DNA from: Cryptomeria japonica
Lineage: Eukaryota; Streptophyta; Pinopsida; Cupressales; Cupressaceae
Assembly (NCBI RefSeq): GCF_030272615.1
Contig: NC_081409.1
Location: 243,657,924-243,721,923 of the forward strand
Reading direction: 5' to 3'
DNA length: 64,000 nucleotides
Within the stretch, counting starts at the first letter, position 1; the number at the start of each line of letters is the position of its first letter. The notes beneath the pieces were generated by a model. The model saw nothing but the letters and a program-made list of their open reading frames with translations. It did not search any database and had not been told where the DNA came from. Positions 11,301-21,752 of the stretch are shown here, piece by piece. The translations under genes were made by a program, and so were the position numbers.

Positions 11301-14300
11301 TCAAAACTGAACTAAAGAAACTATTAGATATCAGATTCATCTGACCCATTGACTATGCAGAATGGATTACCAACATCATTCCAGTATCAAAACCAGATGG
11401 TAGTATCAGAATCTGCACTAATTTCAGAGACGTCAACAAAGCTTTTCCAAAGGACGACTTTCCTCTACCCAGTATCGACATAATTGTCGATCTCATAGCA
11501 GGCCATGCAATGCTCTCACTAATGGATGGTTTCTCAGGTTATAATCAAATCGAAATAGCCCTAGAAGATCAAGATAAAACAGCGTTCACCTGTCCTTGGG
11601 GAACGTACTGTTGGAATGTTATGCCTTTTGTCTTAAAGAATGCAGGGGCCACTTATCAAAGAGCAATGACAACAATCTTCCATGACATGATGCACACATT
11701 TATGGAAAACTATGTGGATGATTTACTAGCTAAATCCTTTACTATAGCTGAACATCTTGGCATCCTAGCAAAGATTTTTGATCACTTGGCAAAATTCCAG
11801 GTCAGGCTCAACCCTAAGAAGTGTGTCTTCGGGGTTACATCAGGCAAGTTACTAGGCTACATTGTCTCAGCTAAAGGTATTGAAGTAGATCCAGCAAAGG
11901 TACAAGCCATTATGGACATGCCACCACCAAAGAATATCAGTCAACTTAGATCTCTACAAGGACGACTTCAATCAATCAAATGATTCATCGCTCAGCTAGC
12001 AGATAAAAGTCTACCATTTAACCATTTACTACACAAAAATGTACCATTCAAATGGGAGGCCAAGTGTGCAGAATCATTTTACCAAATCAAACAGTACTTG
12101 ATGAATCCACCAGTTGCAGGAAAGCCTCTTATCTTATATATCTCAACAACAGATATATCGTTGGGGGCACTATTAGCACAAGAAGATCAGCAAGGAAAGG
12201 AACGAGCCATATATTACATCAGTAGGACATTGAATGGCTATGAACTCAACTATACATTCATTGAAAAGGCTTGCCTCACAGTGGTCTTCGCATCTCAGAA
12301 GTTCCGACATTATATGCTAGCACACACCATCAAGCTAGTCGCAAAAATTGATCCTCTCAAATATCTACTCAGTAAGGCAGCTCTTACAGGCTGATTGGCT
12401 AAATGGGTCATGATTCTCAGTGAATTTGGCATCCAATACACAGAAAGATGAGTCATCAAGGGACAAGCAATTGTAGATCAGTTGGCTGAAGCACCACTAC
12501 CAGGCAAACACACCATGGAGATTGAATTTCCAGACAGGGACATTCTTGCTCTTTCTACTAAACAATGGATCCTCTACTTTGACGGATCCTATACACAACA
12601 TGGTTCCGGTGCTGGCATTTTGTTCATCACTCCTGAAGGACACACTATACCAAAATCACATAGGCTCATGTTTCCATGCACAAATAATGTGGCTGAATAT
12701 GAGGCACTGGTCATAGGCATCAAAATGGCCGTAGAATGGAAAATCAGAGAGTTGAAAGTCTATAGAGACTCACAACTAGTCATCCATCAAATCAAAAACA
12801 ACTATCAGACAAAGGATGACAAGCTACTACCCTACAAACGAATGGTGGATGACTTCAAACAGTATTTTGTGCACATCACCTTCAAGCAAATACCAAGATT
12901 AAACAACAAAGCAGCCGATGCAATGGCTACTATCACTTCACTACTAAAAATTCCAGAGCAACAGAGTCGTTATGAGTTCCTGGTAGAGCAACTGTTCTCC
13001 CCCGCCTATGACCACTCTGACTCCCAGGTTATATATGCCTTGACTGGTTCAGATTCTCTGTTATATGGACCAATATACGACTACCTCAAGCATAATATCT
13101 TACCAATTGACCAATCCCGTAACCAAAAACGTAACTTTATCCGACAAGTTGCCCGTTACACCCTTACTGCTGATACTTTGTATCGTCGAGGTCTAGATGG
13201 TACTCTTCTTTGTTGCCTTGATCATAATGATTCCGATTCTGCTTTACATGAGCTTCACGAAGGTATTTGTGGCACACATTCAAGTGGTACTACTCTTGCT
13301 AAAAAGCTTCTAAGGATGGGATACTACTGACCTACAATGGAGAAAGACTCCTATCACTTCGCTAAGAAATGTCCTAAATGCCAGATCCATGGTAATCTGA
13401 TACATGCACCAGCATAGGAACTGCAACCATTTACAACATCTTGGCCCTTTTGTCAGTGGGGACTAGATTTAGTTGGCAAAATTAATCATTCATCTTCAAA
13501 TGGACACAAGTTCATTATAATTGCAACAGAATACTTTACCAAATGGATAGAAGCAGTTCTCATGACCACAGTGACCGGGAAACAAATTGCCTCTTTTATC
13601 CTCAATTATCTGATCTGCAAATATGGTATTCCAAGTTCCATCATCACAGATAATGGACGACCTTTCAAGAATCAAGATGTCCACGAACTATGTGAAAAAT
13701 TCAAAATCCAACATAGGTTTTCTACACCATACTACCCGCAGGGAAATGGTCAAGCAGAAGCATCTAACAAGACAATACTGAAAATCCTCAAGAAAATAGT
13801 AAATGATGCAAGCAAAGATTGGCACATACAACTCAATCCAGCACTTTGGGCATACAGAACCAGCATCCGCACACCTACAGGAGCAACACCATACTCATTG
13901 GTATATGGATCAGAAGCCATTTTACCCCTAGAGGTAGAAATCCCATCTCTCAGAGTCTCTTTGAAAGGCTTAATCTCAGATGAAGAGTATCGAGTTAATC
14001 GACTGCAAGAGATTGAACTATTAGATGAAAGACGTTAGCATGCTTATACTCATCTCAAAGCATATCAACAACGCATGTGCAGGAGTTACAATCACAAGGT
14101 CATTCCCCGCAACTTCAAGGTTGGTGAGCTAGTCCTCAAAGAAAATCCAAGAAATCAGCAAGATCGAGAAAAGAAAGGGAAATTTGAACCTAACTGGTTG
14201 GGTCCCTATGTTAACATATCAGTCTATGGATCAGGTGCCTATCAGCTAACAAATTCTGAAGGAGATGTGCTTGATGAACCAACTAACAACATCTATCTAA

Positions 14301-14317
14301 AGAGGTACTACACTTAA
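8309..14317 (+). pseudogene. Gypsy-1 pol: zinc knuckle, PR, G-patch, RT, RNase H x2, integrase
   Basis: A single uninterrupted frame apart from stop codons. Order: CX2HX4HX4C-type knuckle (8450-8491); aspartic protease with DGGAG (about 9040-9420); G-patch-like Gly-rich segment with MKQMGYGGKRSIGK (about 9830-9960); RT with YVDD at 11711-11722; RT-linked RNase H (about 12030-12420); second RNase H starting ILYFDGSYTQHGSGAG (about 12562-12940); integrase with a Cys-Cys finger near 13370, D...D...E residues in WGLDLVG, ITDNGRPF and GQAEASNKT, and a C-terminal GPY module near 14200. The dual RNase H marks the Tat lineage. Stops: TAG 10547, TGA 11342, 11981, 12392, 12449 and 13328, TAG 13415 and 14036. 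The natural end is TAA at 14315. Not functional as read. Confidence 0.93.
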
Positions 14318-15767
14318 GTGGCCTAGTGCACGGACAAAGCCAAAATAAGCACAAAAAAAAAAAAAATCAAAAAAGTCCAGAAAAAGCAAAAACATAAAGT
14401 ACAAATAAAAACAAATGGTGAAAACCTGGTAAACAGGCACTCTTGTGAAAGAATGGCTCCTCCATCTATGTCAATACCATTTTATCCATACAAACACATC
14501 GGCCATTGCCCAACACTTAGCAAATATCCATTCAGGACATACTTAGCGTAGTCACTATCCTAATTTGTCTATATATATCCTCTTACCACTAATCCACCAT
14601 GGCTTGGAAATCATTATTCACATCAAGAGGCACACTCAGCTAGGGGCATTCCAATCGTCTAAAAATTGGTAAACATTCAAGACATCAAGGCTATTTGCAA
14701 AACTCCAGAGCCTAACATCCAACAACCAAAACTACACTTCATCGCAACACAAAACAATTCACAAAAATACCAAGGATGGATGATTTTCTGAAGTACTAAA
14801 TGTTGCATTCTTGCATACAAATCTTGACTATTTTTGCATTTTGAATTTTTTTCAAAATTGGATTTTCTTTCTTATCTCACAAAACGCTTCAAAGCTAGAG
14901 ATCAAGGGGAACTTCCAATATTTTCTTAGTCTTCTGTCTAGGAGGCGATCACTTGTACTGTGTGAATACATGCTTCAGGACGTGATACATTGAATATCAC
15001 TGAAGGCCTGATTCCACTTCATGCATACAAATGATCTAATCTTGTCTGTTTACGCAATGCGCACTCAGGTCATCCTGGTTCAATTATACCTTGACGCTTG
15101 TGCTATCTTGCAAAATCAAATATCATGTAAATTTTTCTCAGGTCATTATGGTTCAATTATACCATTATGCTTGTATAAATTTTCAACATATCCTAAAAAA
15201 ATCAATGCTCAATGATGATATCTACAAAGAAAGCAAACAAATGGGTATATCAGATGACAAATACAGAATGAGGATGCTACCAAAAAAAAAATAGTTGCAT
15301 ATCATTTTACAATTAATTGCATATCATTTTACCATTAATAGCATATCATTTTACAATTAGTTGCATATCATTTTCCAATTAATTGCATATCATTTTAACG
15401 ATTAGTTGCATATCATTTAACATGTTTGCATATCATTTTAACGATTAGTTGCATATCATTTTCACATCATTGTATATCATTTAACCATAGTTGCATATCA
15501 AATCATACATCTCATTTTCAAGATACATCTCACAGCATATAAAAGCATACATCCTGCATCATACATTATATCATCTATTTCAAGCATTGCATCACATAAA
15601 CAAAATAACCCAAATAAATGCATCCATATAAACACCCCACATGATCAACAAAAATGGTGCCATAGATATATATATCTAAAAAATGATCAAAATGTACAAA
15701 ATGTGTCAACACTGTGTCCAGTACAAAGAATAACAATGATCCAAAAATACAACGGAGACCATGTCTC
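14318..15767. other. Gypsy-1 spacer between pol and the antisense gene
   Basis: No gene supported. It contains a short A-run region at 14350-14400, weak repeats of 'caggtcat..ggttcaattatacc' near 15067-15165, and a GCATATCATTTT array at 15293-15500. The remainder to 15767 is AT-rich and unassigned. Confidence 0.6.
15293..15500. repeat. GCATATCATTTT tandem array
   Basis: About ten copies of GCATATCATTT(T), most in a 23-27 base unit with linkers such as acaattaatt, accattaata and aacgattagtt. Copy length varies and one unit is GTATATCATTT. It lies just beyond the 3' end of the antisense PMD gene. Confidence 0.8.
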
Positions 15768-17789
15768 TCAAGTATGACTATCCCCTGACGGAGATGGTCT
15801 CGCTCCAGATGTCCCTGCTCCTAGATCTCTAGGAGGGTCCTGTCTCGGTGGCCCCGTAACACCTCGGCCCTCAGATCGCGACCCAGTATCTCGAGATCGA
15901 CTAGATCTCGACTGTGCAAAGCTCTGTACTCGGCGATCTCTGGGTACTGCAGCCTCATAGTGCCGCCGATAGTACTCTGCCTCTTGGGCTCTCAACGCCA
16001 GCTCTCTCAGGGTGTCTCTCATCGGACCACCCGTCGCTGCTCTTTGCATACTTGACACCACCTCCTCCGCTCGTCCCCTCCGCTCTATCTCGGTATCTCG
16101 TTCAATGGTCAACTGAGAAATCTGCCGCTGATAGGTCAAAATTTGTGCCTGCAGCTGCTAAATAGTAATCTATAGAGTCCGCATCTGAGCATCCTCCATA
16201 TGACCTGGGACCCGAACCCGTAGCGGTACCTGTGCTGGAGGAACCCCTCCCACTCAGCTTGTCCTCGGTGCTGGAGGTGGGAGCACATATGTCCTCCTCC
16301 CCTGAGCTGGTCGCCTCGCCTCATCATCACCCCCCACTGCAGCTAGCACCTCCCCCACTCTCCCCTCTCCACCGGCTCCGATAGCCAATCCACCTCTCCC
16401 CCTCTCTATCCTCCCCTGTCTCACCACCCTATCCACACCTCTATCCCCTCTCCTCCCTCTATCTCCCCGCCTCCCTCTGGCTCCTCTCCCTCATCCTCCT
16501 CCTCCATCATCCCCATCATCTCTGTCATCTCCCGCATCTCCCTCCTCCTCATCCTAATCAAAAGATGGCCTCATCTCATCAGGATCAGATATCCTGGCCA
16601 CCGCCCGCGCAACAAACAATCAAGCAAACTCATTTGTCATGCCCGCATCCTGAATCTCTGGGGTGTAATCCCATATCTGCCCTGCTAACCCCACAAACGC
16701 CTCCACCGCCACTGCACTATCAATGGTCGGCCCCCAATCAGCAACATCCTGCCTCCGTCGTGCATACAGGCAAGCTCCCTACGGTATACCCTGCTGGCGC
16801 CCAAACTGCCTCAAAACTCGGGTCACCACAAACCTCTCAATCACGAACGAGGTCCTCCCGATCAAATGTATGGTCATAAAAACAAAGGGCATCTCCAGCC
16901 CATCCAACACCCTCCTCCAATGCTCTAGTTTGCCTAGCTTACGCTGGACAACTAGACCCCTATATTCGTACGCATATGTGCATCCCACAAGCCTGTCCCT
17001 GTCTACTAGTGGCCTCGCTGCTGGAATGTGCTCCCAGCACCATACCTGTAATAAAGTCATGCCAGTTGACAAACTGTCGTAACCGAGGTATACTACCTCA
17101 TGCAGGCCCCCTGTATAGATGGGCCAGCATAGCTGACCCCCATGAAAACCTCCGGCCCTGTGTGACCATCTCCTCCAACACTAGCCCCCATCCCACTGAA
17201 AATCCCTTTGACCTGCGACCAGGACAAAGGAATCCACCAATGAACCCTGCTAGTACAGATGGAAGTGGTGCGTAATCCAGGTCTAGAAACTCCTGCCATG
17301 GGATCTCATAGACACAGACTGTATCATCCTGGAAAATGCGATGGAGTGCCTCTGTCCCACCCTCCTCCGACTGCTCATATGGTAGTAGTGCACCTACTAC
17401 AGGAATGCGCAAGATCCTGTAACAGTCCTCTGGTGTGACTGTCATCTCTCCAGTGGCAAAATGGAAGGTGTTGGTGTCGCTATGCCACCTTTCTGCCAAA
17501 GCTGTCAATAGCCCTCGGTTCACAGTGAACTGAGGCATATCCAAGAGGGAAGTCAAACCACATCTCTCGATGATATCGAGATCGGCCTGCGACAACCATG
17601 GTATCAATGTCCACGGCCTCGGAAATCTCTCCCGTGACTAGACCACACCCAATCGCTCCTGTCAACCAAGAAAAACAAACCCAATATCAGTTTCCACATT
17701 AAAACAAACATATCAAAATCAAACTCACATCAACAACATGAATCCATTTGCTCATCTACAACAAGTTCAAAATCCTATCATTTCATATC

Positions 17790-17965
17790 AACTTGTAAAA
17801 CAACTCAAGTTCTCAAAAACCATATCAAAACTTGTAACACAACTCAAGTCTCCACAATCACAAAACTTGTAAAACAACTCAAGTTTCCCGCCCATATCAG
17901 CTTGTAAAACAACTCAAGTTTCCAACCCATATCAGCTTGTAACACAAATCAAGCTTCACACATTG
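17790..17965. repeat. CTTGTAA(A/C)AC-AACTCAAG repeat
   Basis: Five imperfect copies of a unit with CTTGTAA-ACA-CTCAAGTTT, about 35-40 bases apart, inside the PMD intron near its acceptor. Each CTTG...CAAG unit is itself a short dyad, so it could fold into small hairpins. Confidence 0.75.
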
Positions 17966-18152
17966 AACTTGAAACACGGTAAGCACACAAATCATATTTT
18001 GATCAAAACACCACATTGATATCTATACATAACTTGAAAAAATTGCAAATCAAAACAAGTTATACTGACGTTCATATTGGACAAATCCATAAGATCATGA
18101 CAGACAGGCACAACAAATTTATAAATCGGCTCATCTCACAAAAATTTTCCAG

Positions 18153-18597
18153 ATGCGCTAAAACTCCCCCACACGCTAGACTGTTTTTCCTACGCGCTAA
18201 TCTATTTACCCTATGCGCTAGACTGACTCTACGCACTAAATCTTTCCCCCCATGCACCACCTAACCCACCCTATGCGCTAAACCCTACCCACGCGCTAAT
18301 CTACACCTCCTAGGCGCTCCCCGTTTGACCCTATGCGCTAGGTTAACCCTACGTGCTAAACCCCCTTACCTATGCGAACCCCTGCGACCCCTATGCGCTA
18401 AGTCTACCCTACGCACTAACCTGTTGACCTGACATGTTACCTGACGGTTGCCATGCGCTATTCTACATATATGCGCTAACCTATTTCTTTTATGCACTAT
18501 CCTATCTATTTCGGACGCGACCCCTAATATTCGACTTGATGCGCTACTTAAAACTTTGTATGCGCTAATATATGCCCTAGACGCGCTAAACCGTTAA
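18153..18597 (-). repeat. TAGCGCAT-type motif array in the PMD intron
   Basis: About twelve exact GCGCTA hexamers on the + strand, preceded by AT or AC, so TAGCGCAT/TAGCGCGT on the minus strand, plus variants (CGCACTA, CGTGCTA). This is the same motif as the leader arrays at 3763 and 5647 but inverted, so it reads TAGCGCAT in the sense of the antisense transcript. Confidence 0.85.
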
Positions 18598-18824
18598 ACC
18601 CAAACTTTGAAAATAAAAAAAAACTAAAAATGACCAAATGAAAAGTCAAAAGAGGGTCAAAAATGTTGACTTACTGGTGGTCCATGCACTACAGGTCTCC
18701 AGTACCTTTGAACGCGCTCGAAATGGTGTCTATGATACGGAATAGGCATTTTCTCTGCAGACCAAATTCTCTTTCTCCAAAGTCAACAAAGTACAAATGA
18801 ATCTAATTCAAGCCCTTTTTCCCC

Positions 18825-18831
18825 TTTTATA
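18825..18831 (-). promoter_or_regulatory. Probable TATA box of the antisense PMD gene (Gypsy-1)
   Basis: TATAAAA(GGGG) on the minus strand, 76 bases upstream of the exon 1 ATG at 18749. Gypsy-2 has TATATA at the same distance (62864-62869 versus ATG 62788). Both lie near a CCCTAATTT/AAATTAGGG motif. The stretch 18832-19182 between it and the polypurine tract holds no other feature I can support. Confidence 0.55.
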
Positions 18832-19182
18832 GGAGAAAAATGAAATTAGGGTTAGCCAAATGGACCTGTAATATGGGCGCGGTCTCCCCTATACCATAAC
18901 ATTTGTAACTTATCGGGAGATGAATCAATTTCCCCACATTTCACATGCATGAAATCATACACATCATACGCAACTCATCAAATTAAATCAAAAAAAAATT
19001 CAAAATATTGATTCATCTCCCGAGGGGGCATCACCATCAAAAATCGAATCTGGGGCATCACACATCAAATCAAATCTAGGGCACGACTTGCAAATCAAAA
19101 GAGTGACACAAAAATTGCATTTAATCATAAATCATGATAAGGCATCATTTTCTTTGAAATAACATGTGCACACACGTCACTC

Positions 19183-19197
19183 CAAAGAGGGGCAAAA
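19183..19197 (+). other. Gypsy-1 polypurine tract
   Basis: CAAAGAGGGGCAAAA immediately before the 3' LTR; the expected plus-strand primer. Gypsy-2 has almost the same sequence before its 3' LTR (63964-63977). Confidence 0.8.
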
Positions 19198-19947
19198 TGT
19201 AGACGTATAAAAATGACCATATTCCTAAATGAATATTTTATGTTCATTTCTCTATTTAATTAAATCCAATTTAATTAAAATACCCGCATTCCTCTATTTA
19301 ATTAAGTAAATTACTCAATTTATTTAAATTAAATTCACTATACTTATTTAATGAATAAATCATTTTATTCAATTAAATCCCCCCTATTTTTGCCCTATTC
19401 TTGCTATAAATAGAGCTCTCATTCCTCCATTTTCAACAATCATCCTTAAAATTTGTAGTATCACACTTATGCTCAAATACATTCAAGCTTTCATATATCA
19501 TTTTTATGCTCATCATTTAGCCTCTCTTTTAAATCAGGAATTAGTCTAAATATGCATGTTTAGAATACTTTCTTTATCATTTAGCTCAATCATAGACTAA
19601 ATATATCATGTTAGGATAGTACTCATACTAACCTTGTCATCTTATCATCTAGTTTATTGCATTTTAAAATCATGCATAGCTTAGAATGCATCTCATACTA
19701 AAATCTATCAAAGCATCCCTCGTTCTTGCATTTGCCATCCCTAAACCATTTTGCTCAGTGATCTGAGAGCAAAAACATTGGTTTGAGGGACATTGTGAGA
19801 TAGAGAACCATGGGACCCACCTTGGGAAGCTGAGTAATACTTTGTTACTCCACAGCTTGCATCAAGAAGTCATGTGTGTGTGTGTGGACTAGTATTTAGC
19901 AATATTTTCACATGTTAAATTTTATTAGCCCACTTTTCCCGCATACA
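19198..19947 (+). repeat. Gypsy-1 3' LTR (750 bp, internally deleted)
   Basis: Starts TGTAGACGTA and ends GCATACA. It aligns to the first ~185 and last ~560 bases of the 5' LTR; the intervening ~720 bases are absent, joined at a run of C near 19379-19390. Followed by the CATTT duplication. Confidence 0.92.
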
Positions 19948-19952
19948 CATTT
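19948..19952. repeat. Target site duplication of Gypsy-1, right copy
   Basis: CATTT, matching 2177-2181. Confidence 0.9.
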
Positions 19953-21040
19953 ATGAATGAATTTAAGAGTAAGATCGTACCTAAATATGTTAAACACTCT
20001 CAAAATTCTAGATGGCTCGATGGTCAGTTTTGAATATGTAAGAATACATTTCATGTTGGTAGTATACTTTCTATCGTTGACTTTGCAAAGAACTACACGC
20101 TTGCACCACAAGATGAGGTCTAATCACAATGTTACAATTCAGTGCAAGTAACAATTTTTGTTCATATTGTCTATTGTCTATAGGCATGCATATTGTCTAT
20201 ATGAGTGATAATAAATTACACTCATCAGATTTTGTCCAGTATTGCTTCAAGACCTTTTATGAGAATTTGAGGGAGAGAGAAATTCAGATTACACAACATC
20301 TAATATGGTCAGATAATTGCACAGGGCAATTCAAGAATGCTAGAATGTTTTATTAGTTGAGTAGGATACATAAGAAAACTAATATCGAACACATGTGGAG
20401 TTTTTTTGAGGCTGGACACGAGAAAGGAGAACATGATGGTATCGGTGCATGTGTTAAGAGAGCCCTTTGCAGAGATCAACTCAAATTCGAGGAAAAACTA
20501 AATTTAAAAATGCAAGTGCAATTGTGGATTGGTGTAGTGCAACTTTATCCACATGATCAAGTCAAAAATTTACAATCAAACGTTTCTTCTGGCTAGTTGA
20601 AGAGGAGAATATCCTTCCAAGATATGATTGTGATACAATCAATGGGTTAGCTAGATGGCATTCATTTAAGAATTCTAATTCTAACACCTAAACTATATGG
20701 ACTAGGGAGCTTGCATGTTTTTGTCAATTTTGTGTTGCAGGTGAATGGGAAGAATGCGAGAATACAGAATGGGTTGAAGAATGACAACAAAAATCCTTAA
20801 CACCTAGTGAGACACAATATCAAGATGTTAGAAGAAATGAAGACCCAGATCATGCATTTGCATTAGAAGATTATGATCGTGTTTCAAACCTCATACAACC
20901 TGGTAATTTAATTCAATTTCTTGTTTATAACTTTAAATTATATTATTTATGTATTGTCATATAATTTATGATTGTATTTAAATTATAAATTCTAATAGGT
21001 TTTATTTCTACATGTACTTAATTTTGTTTTCCAGGACATG
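19953..21040 (+). pseudogene. Decayed DDE-like gene, segment 2 (putative catalytic core)
   Basis: Continues the gene cut at 2176. Visible parts: MNEFKSKIVPKYVKHSQNSR at 19955, LSIVDFAKNYTLAPQDEV near 20065-20118, a frame change, SDNKLHSSDFVQYCFKTFYE at 20199-20260, then WSDNCTGQFKNARMFY near 20305-20353, an in-frame TAG (20354), and SFFEAGHEKGEHDGIGACVKRAL near 20397-20467. The Asp residues in VDFA and WSDN and the Glu/Asp in FFEAGH...EHDG are spaced as in an RNase H-fold DDE enzyme; this is inference. A GT...AG intron of 132 bases at 20903-21034 fits the codon phase (CCT G|GA CAT). Several stops and frameshifts show it is dead. Confidence 0.62.
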
Positions 21041-21045
21041 TGTAT
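21041..21045. repeat. Target site duplication of Copia-1 (TGTAT)
   Basis: TGTAT precedes the left LTR and is repeated exactly at 26155-26159. It falls in the exon just 6 bases after the splice acceptor of the host gene. Confidence 0.9.
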
Positions 21046-21655
21046 TGTTAGGGTTTCAATCAGATCCGAAGCAAATAAGAACTAACAATTATATGCAGAT
21101 TTAAATACAAAAGATAAAGAAATAAAACAGGACACAGATAACACAGAGATTTAACGTGGTTCACCCAGAATGGGTTACGTCCACCATACACAGCTGTGGG
21201 TTTCAATCAGATCCGAAGCAAATAAGAACTAACAATTATATGCAAATTTAAATACAAAAGATAAAGAAATAAAATAGGACACAGATAACACAGAGATTTA
21301 ACGTGGTTCACCCAGAATGGGTTACATCCACCATACACAGTCGTCCAATCTTTCTTATTATCCAACAAAAATAGTACATCAACCTTGCAATGCCTTAAGC
21401 ATCCTAGTCGCTTATAACATGCGTTTTTAGGGCAACAAACAAAGTTGGTCTTTTTAGGGTTTTATTACAATGTCGGTTTTCATCAACGAAAAATGGCAAA
21501 AAAAAATTTCTCGGGGGCTACTACCCCTGAACCCCCGCTATTCTCGGGGGCTGCCACCCCTGAACCCCTGTCCGAGGCCCAACCTGGCCCCAGACCTCAG
21601 CGAGGATACGTGCTGAGTGTACAGTACTTTGCTAATCAGTCACCACATTTCAACA
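21046..21655 (-). repeat. Copia-1 3' LTR (610 bp, with tandem duplication)
   Basis: Left LTR on the map. It contains a 147-base direct duplication (21051-21197 repeated from 21198) and a second short duplication of the 'ttctcgggggct..acccctgaaccc' segment near 21509-21580. These explain why it is 195 bases longer than the other LTR. Confidence 0.9.
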
Positions 21656-21668
21656 ATCTCCCACTTGG
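21656..21668 (-). other. Copia-1 polypurine tract
   Basis: Reads CCAAGTGGGAGAT on the minus strand, directly before the LTR start TGTTGAAATG. Confidence 0.75.
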
Positions 21669-21752
21669 AGACTGATACTACATGACACCACTGTACATGC
21701 AACATCCGTTGGATAAAACACTAGGACTTGACTAGTATAAATTCCACAATTA

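Larger units (their letters stand above)
17659..18674 (-). other. Intron of the antisense PMD gene in Gypsy-1
   Basis: 1016-base GT...AG intron read on the minus strand (GTAAGTC donor at 18674, TTGACAG acceptor ending at 17659). Both flanking exons are in phase 0. It contains two separate repeat arrays, listed separately. The Gypsy-2 copy has an intron at the same place. Confidence 0.75.
15768..18749 (-). pseudogene. Gypsy-1 antisense gene: two-exon plant mobile domain protein
   Basis: Antisense gene inside the retrotransposon. Exon 1 is 18749-18675 (25 codons, MPIPYHRHHFERVQRYWRP...), ending with a phase-0 GTAAGT donor. Exon 2 runs from 17658 (acceptor TTGACAG) to 15768. The PMD (aminotransferase-like plant mobile domain) covers about 17600-16780; recognisable parts are TGEMTVTPEDCYRILRIPV, VLAGFIGGFLCPGRRSKGF and LLQVWCWEHIPAARPL. 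A low-complexity acidic/Gly region (about 16560-16330) and a coiled-coil, Arg/Glu-rich C-terminus (16139-15768) follow. Lesions: TAG at 17638-17640, a one-base shift in a C5 run (+ strand) at 17107-17111, TAG at 16779, and more stops near 16560-16620. PMDs occur in host proteins such as MAIN/MAIL1 and in Ty3/gypsy elements; the role in the element is unknown. Confidence 0.82.
2182..19947 (+). mobile_element. Gypsy-1: 17.8-kb Tat-like Ty3/gypsy LTR retrotransposon
   Basis: Complete element bounded by TG...CA LTRs and a CATTT target duplication. Order: 5' LTR, primer binding site, 3.2-kb leader, gag, protease, RT, RNase H, second RNase H, integrase, spacer, antisense PMD gene, polypurine tract, 3' LTR. 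An extra RNase H, a long 3' region and an antisense ORF are known features of the Tat lineage; no chromodomain is seen after the integrase. By eye the LTRs differ at roughly 15-20 of about 750 alignable bases, so the insertion is fairly young. It is defective: the gag-pol frame has nine premature stops and one frameshift. Confidence 0.92.

Noticed and set aside
15293-15500. CRISPR-like array
   Set aside because: Short A+T-rich 12-mers with variable linkers in plant DNA; no cas genes and no spacer structure.
16565-17275. Several plus-strand ORFs of 100-120 codons
   Set aside because: They are shadows of the G+C-rich antisense PMD gene, which has clear homology and matching exon structure on the minus strand.
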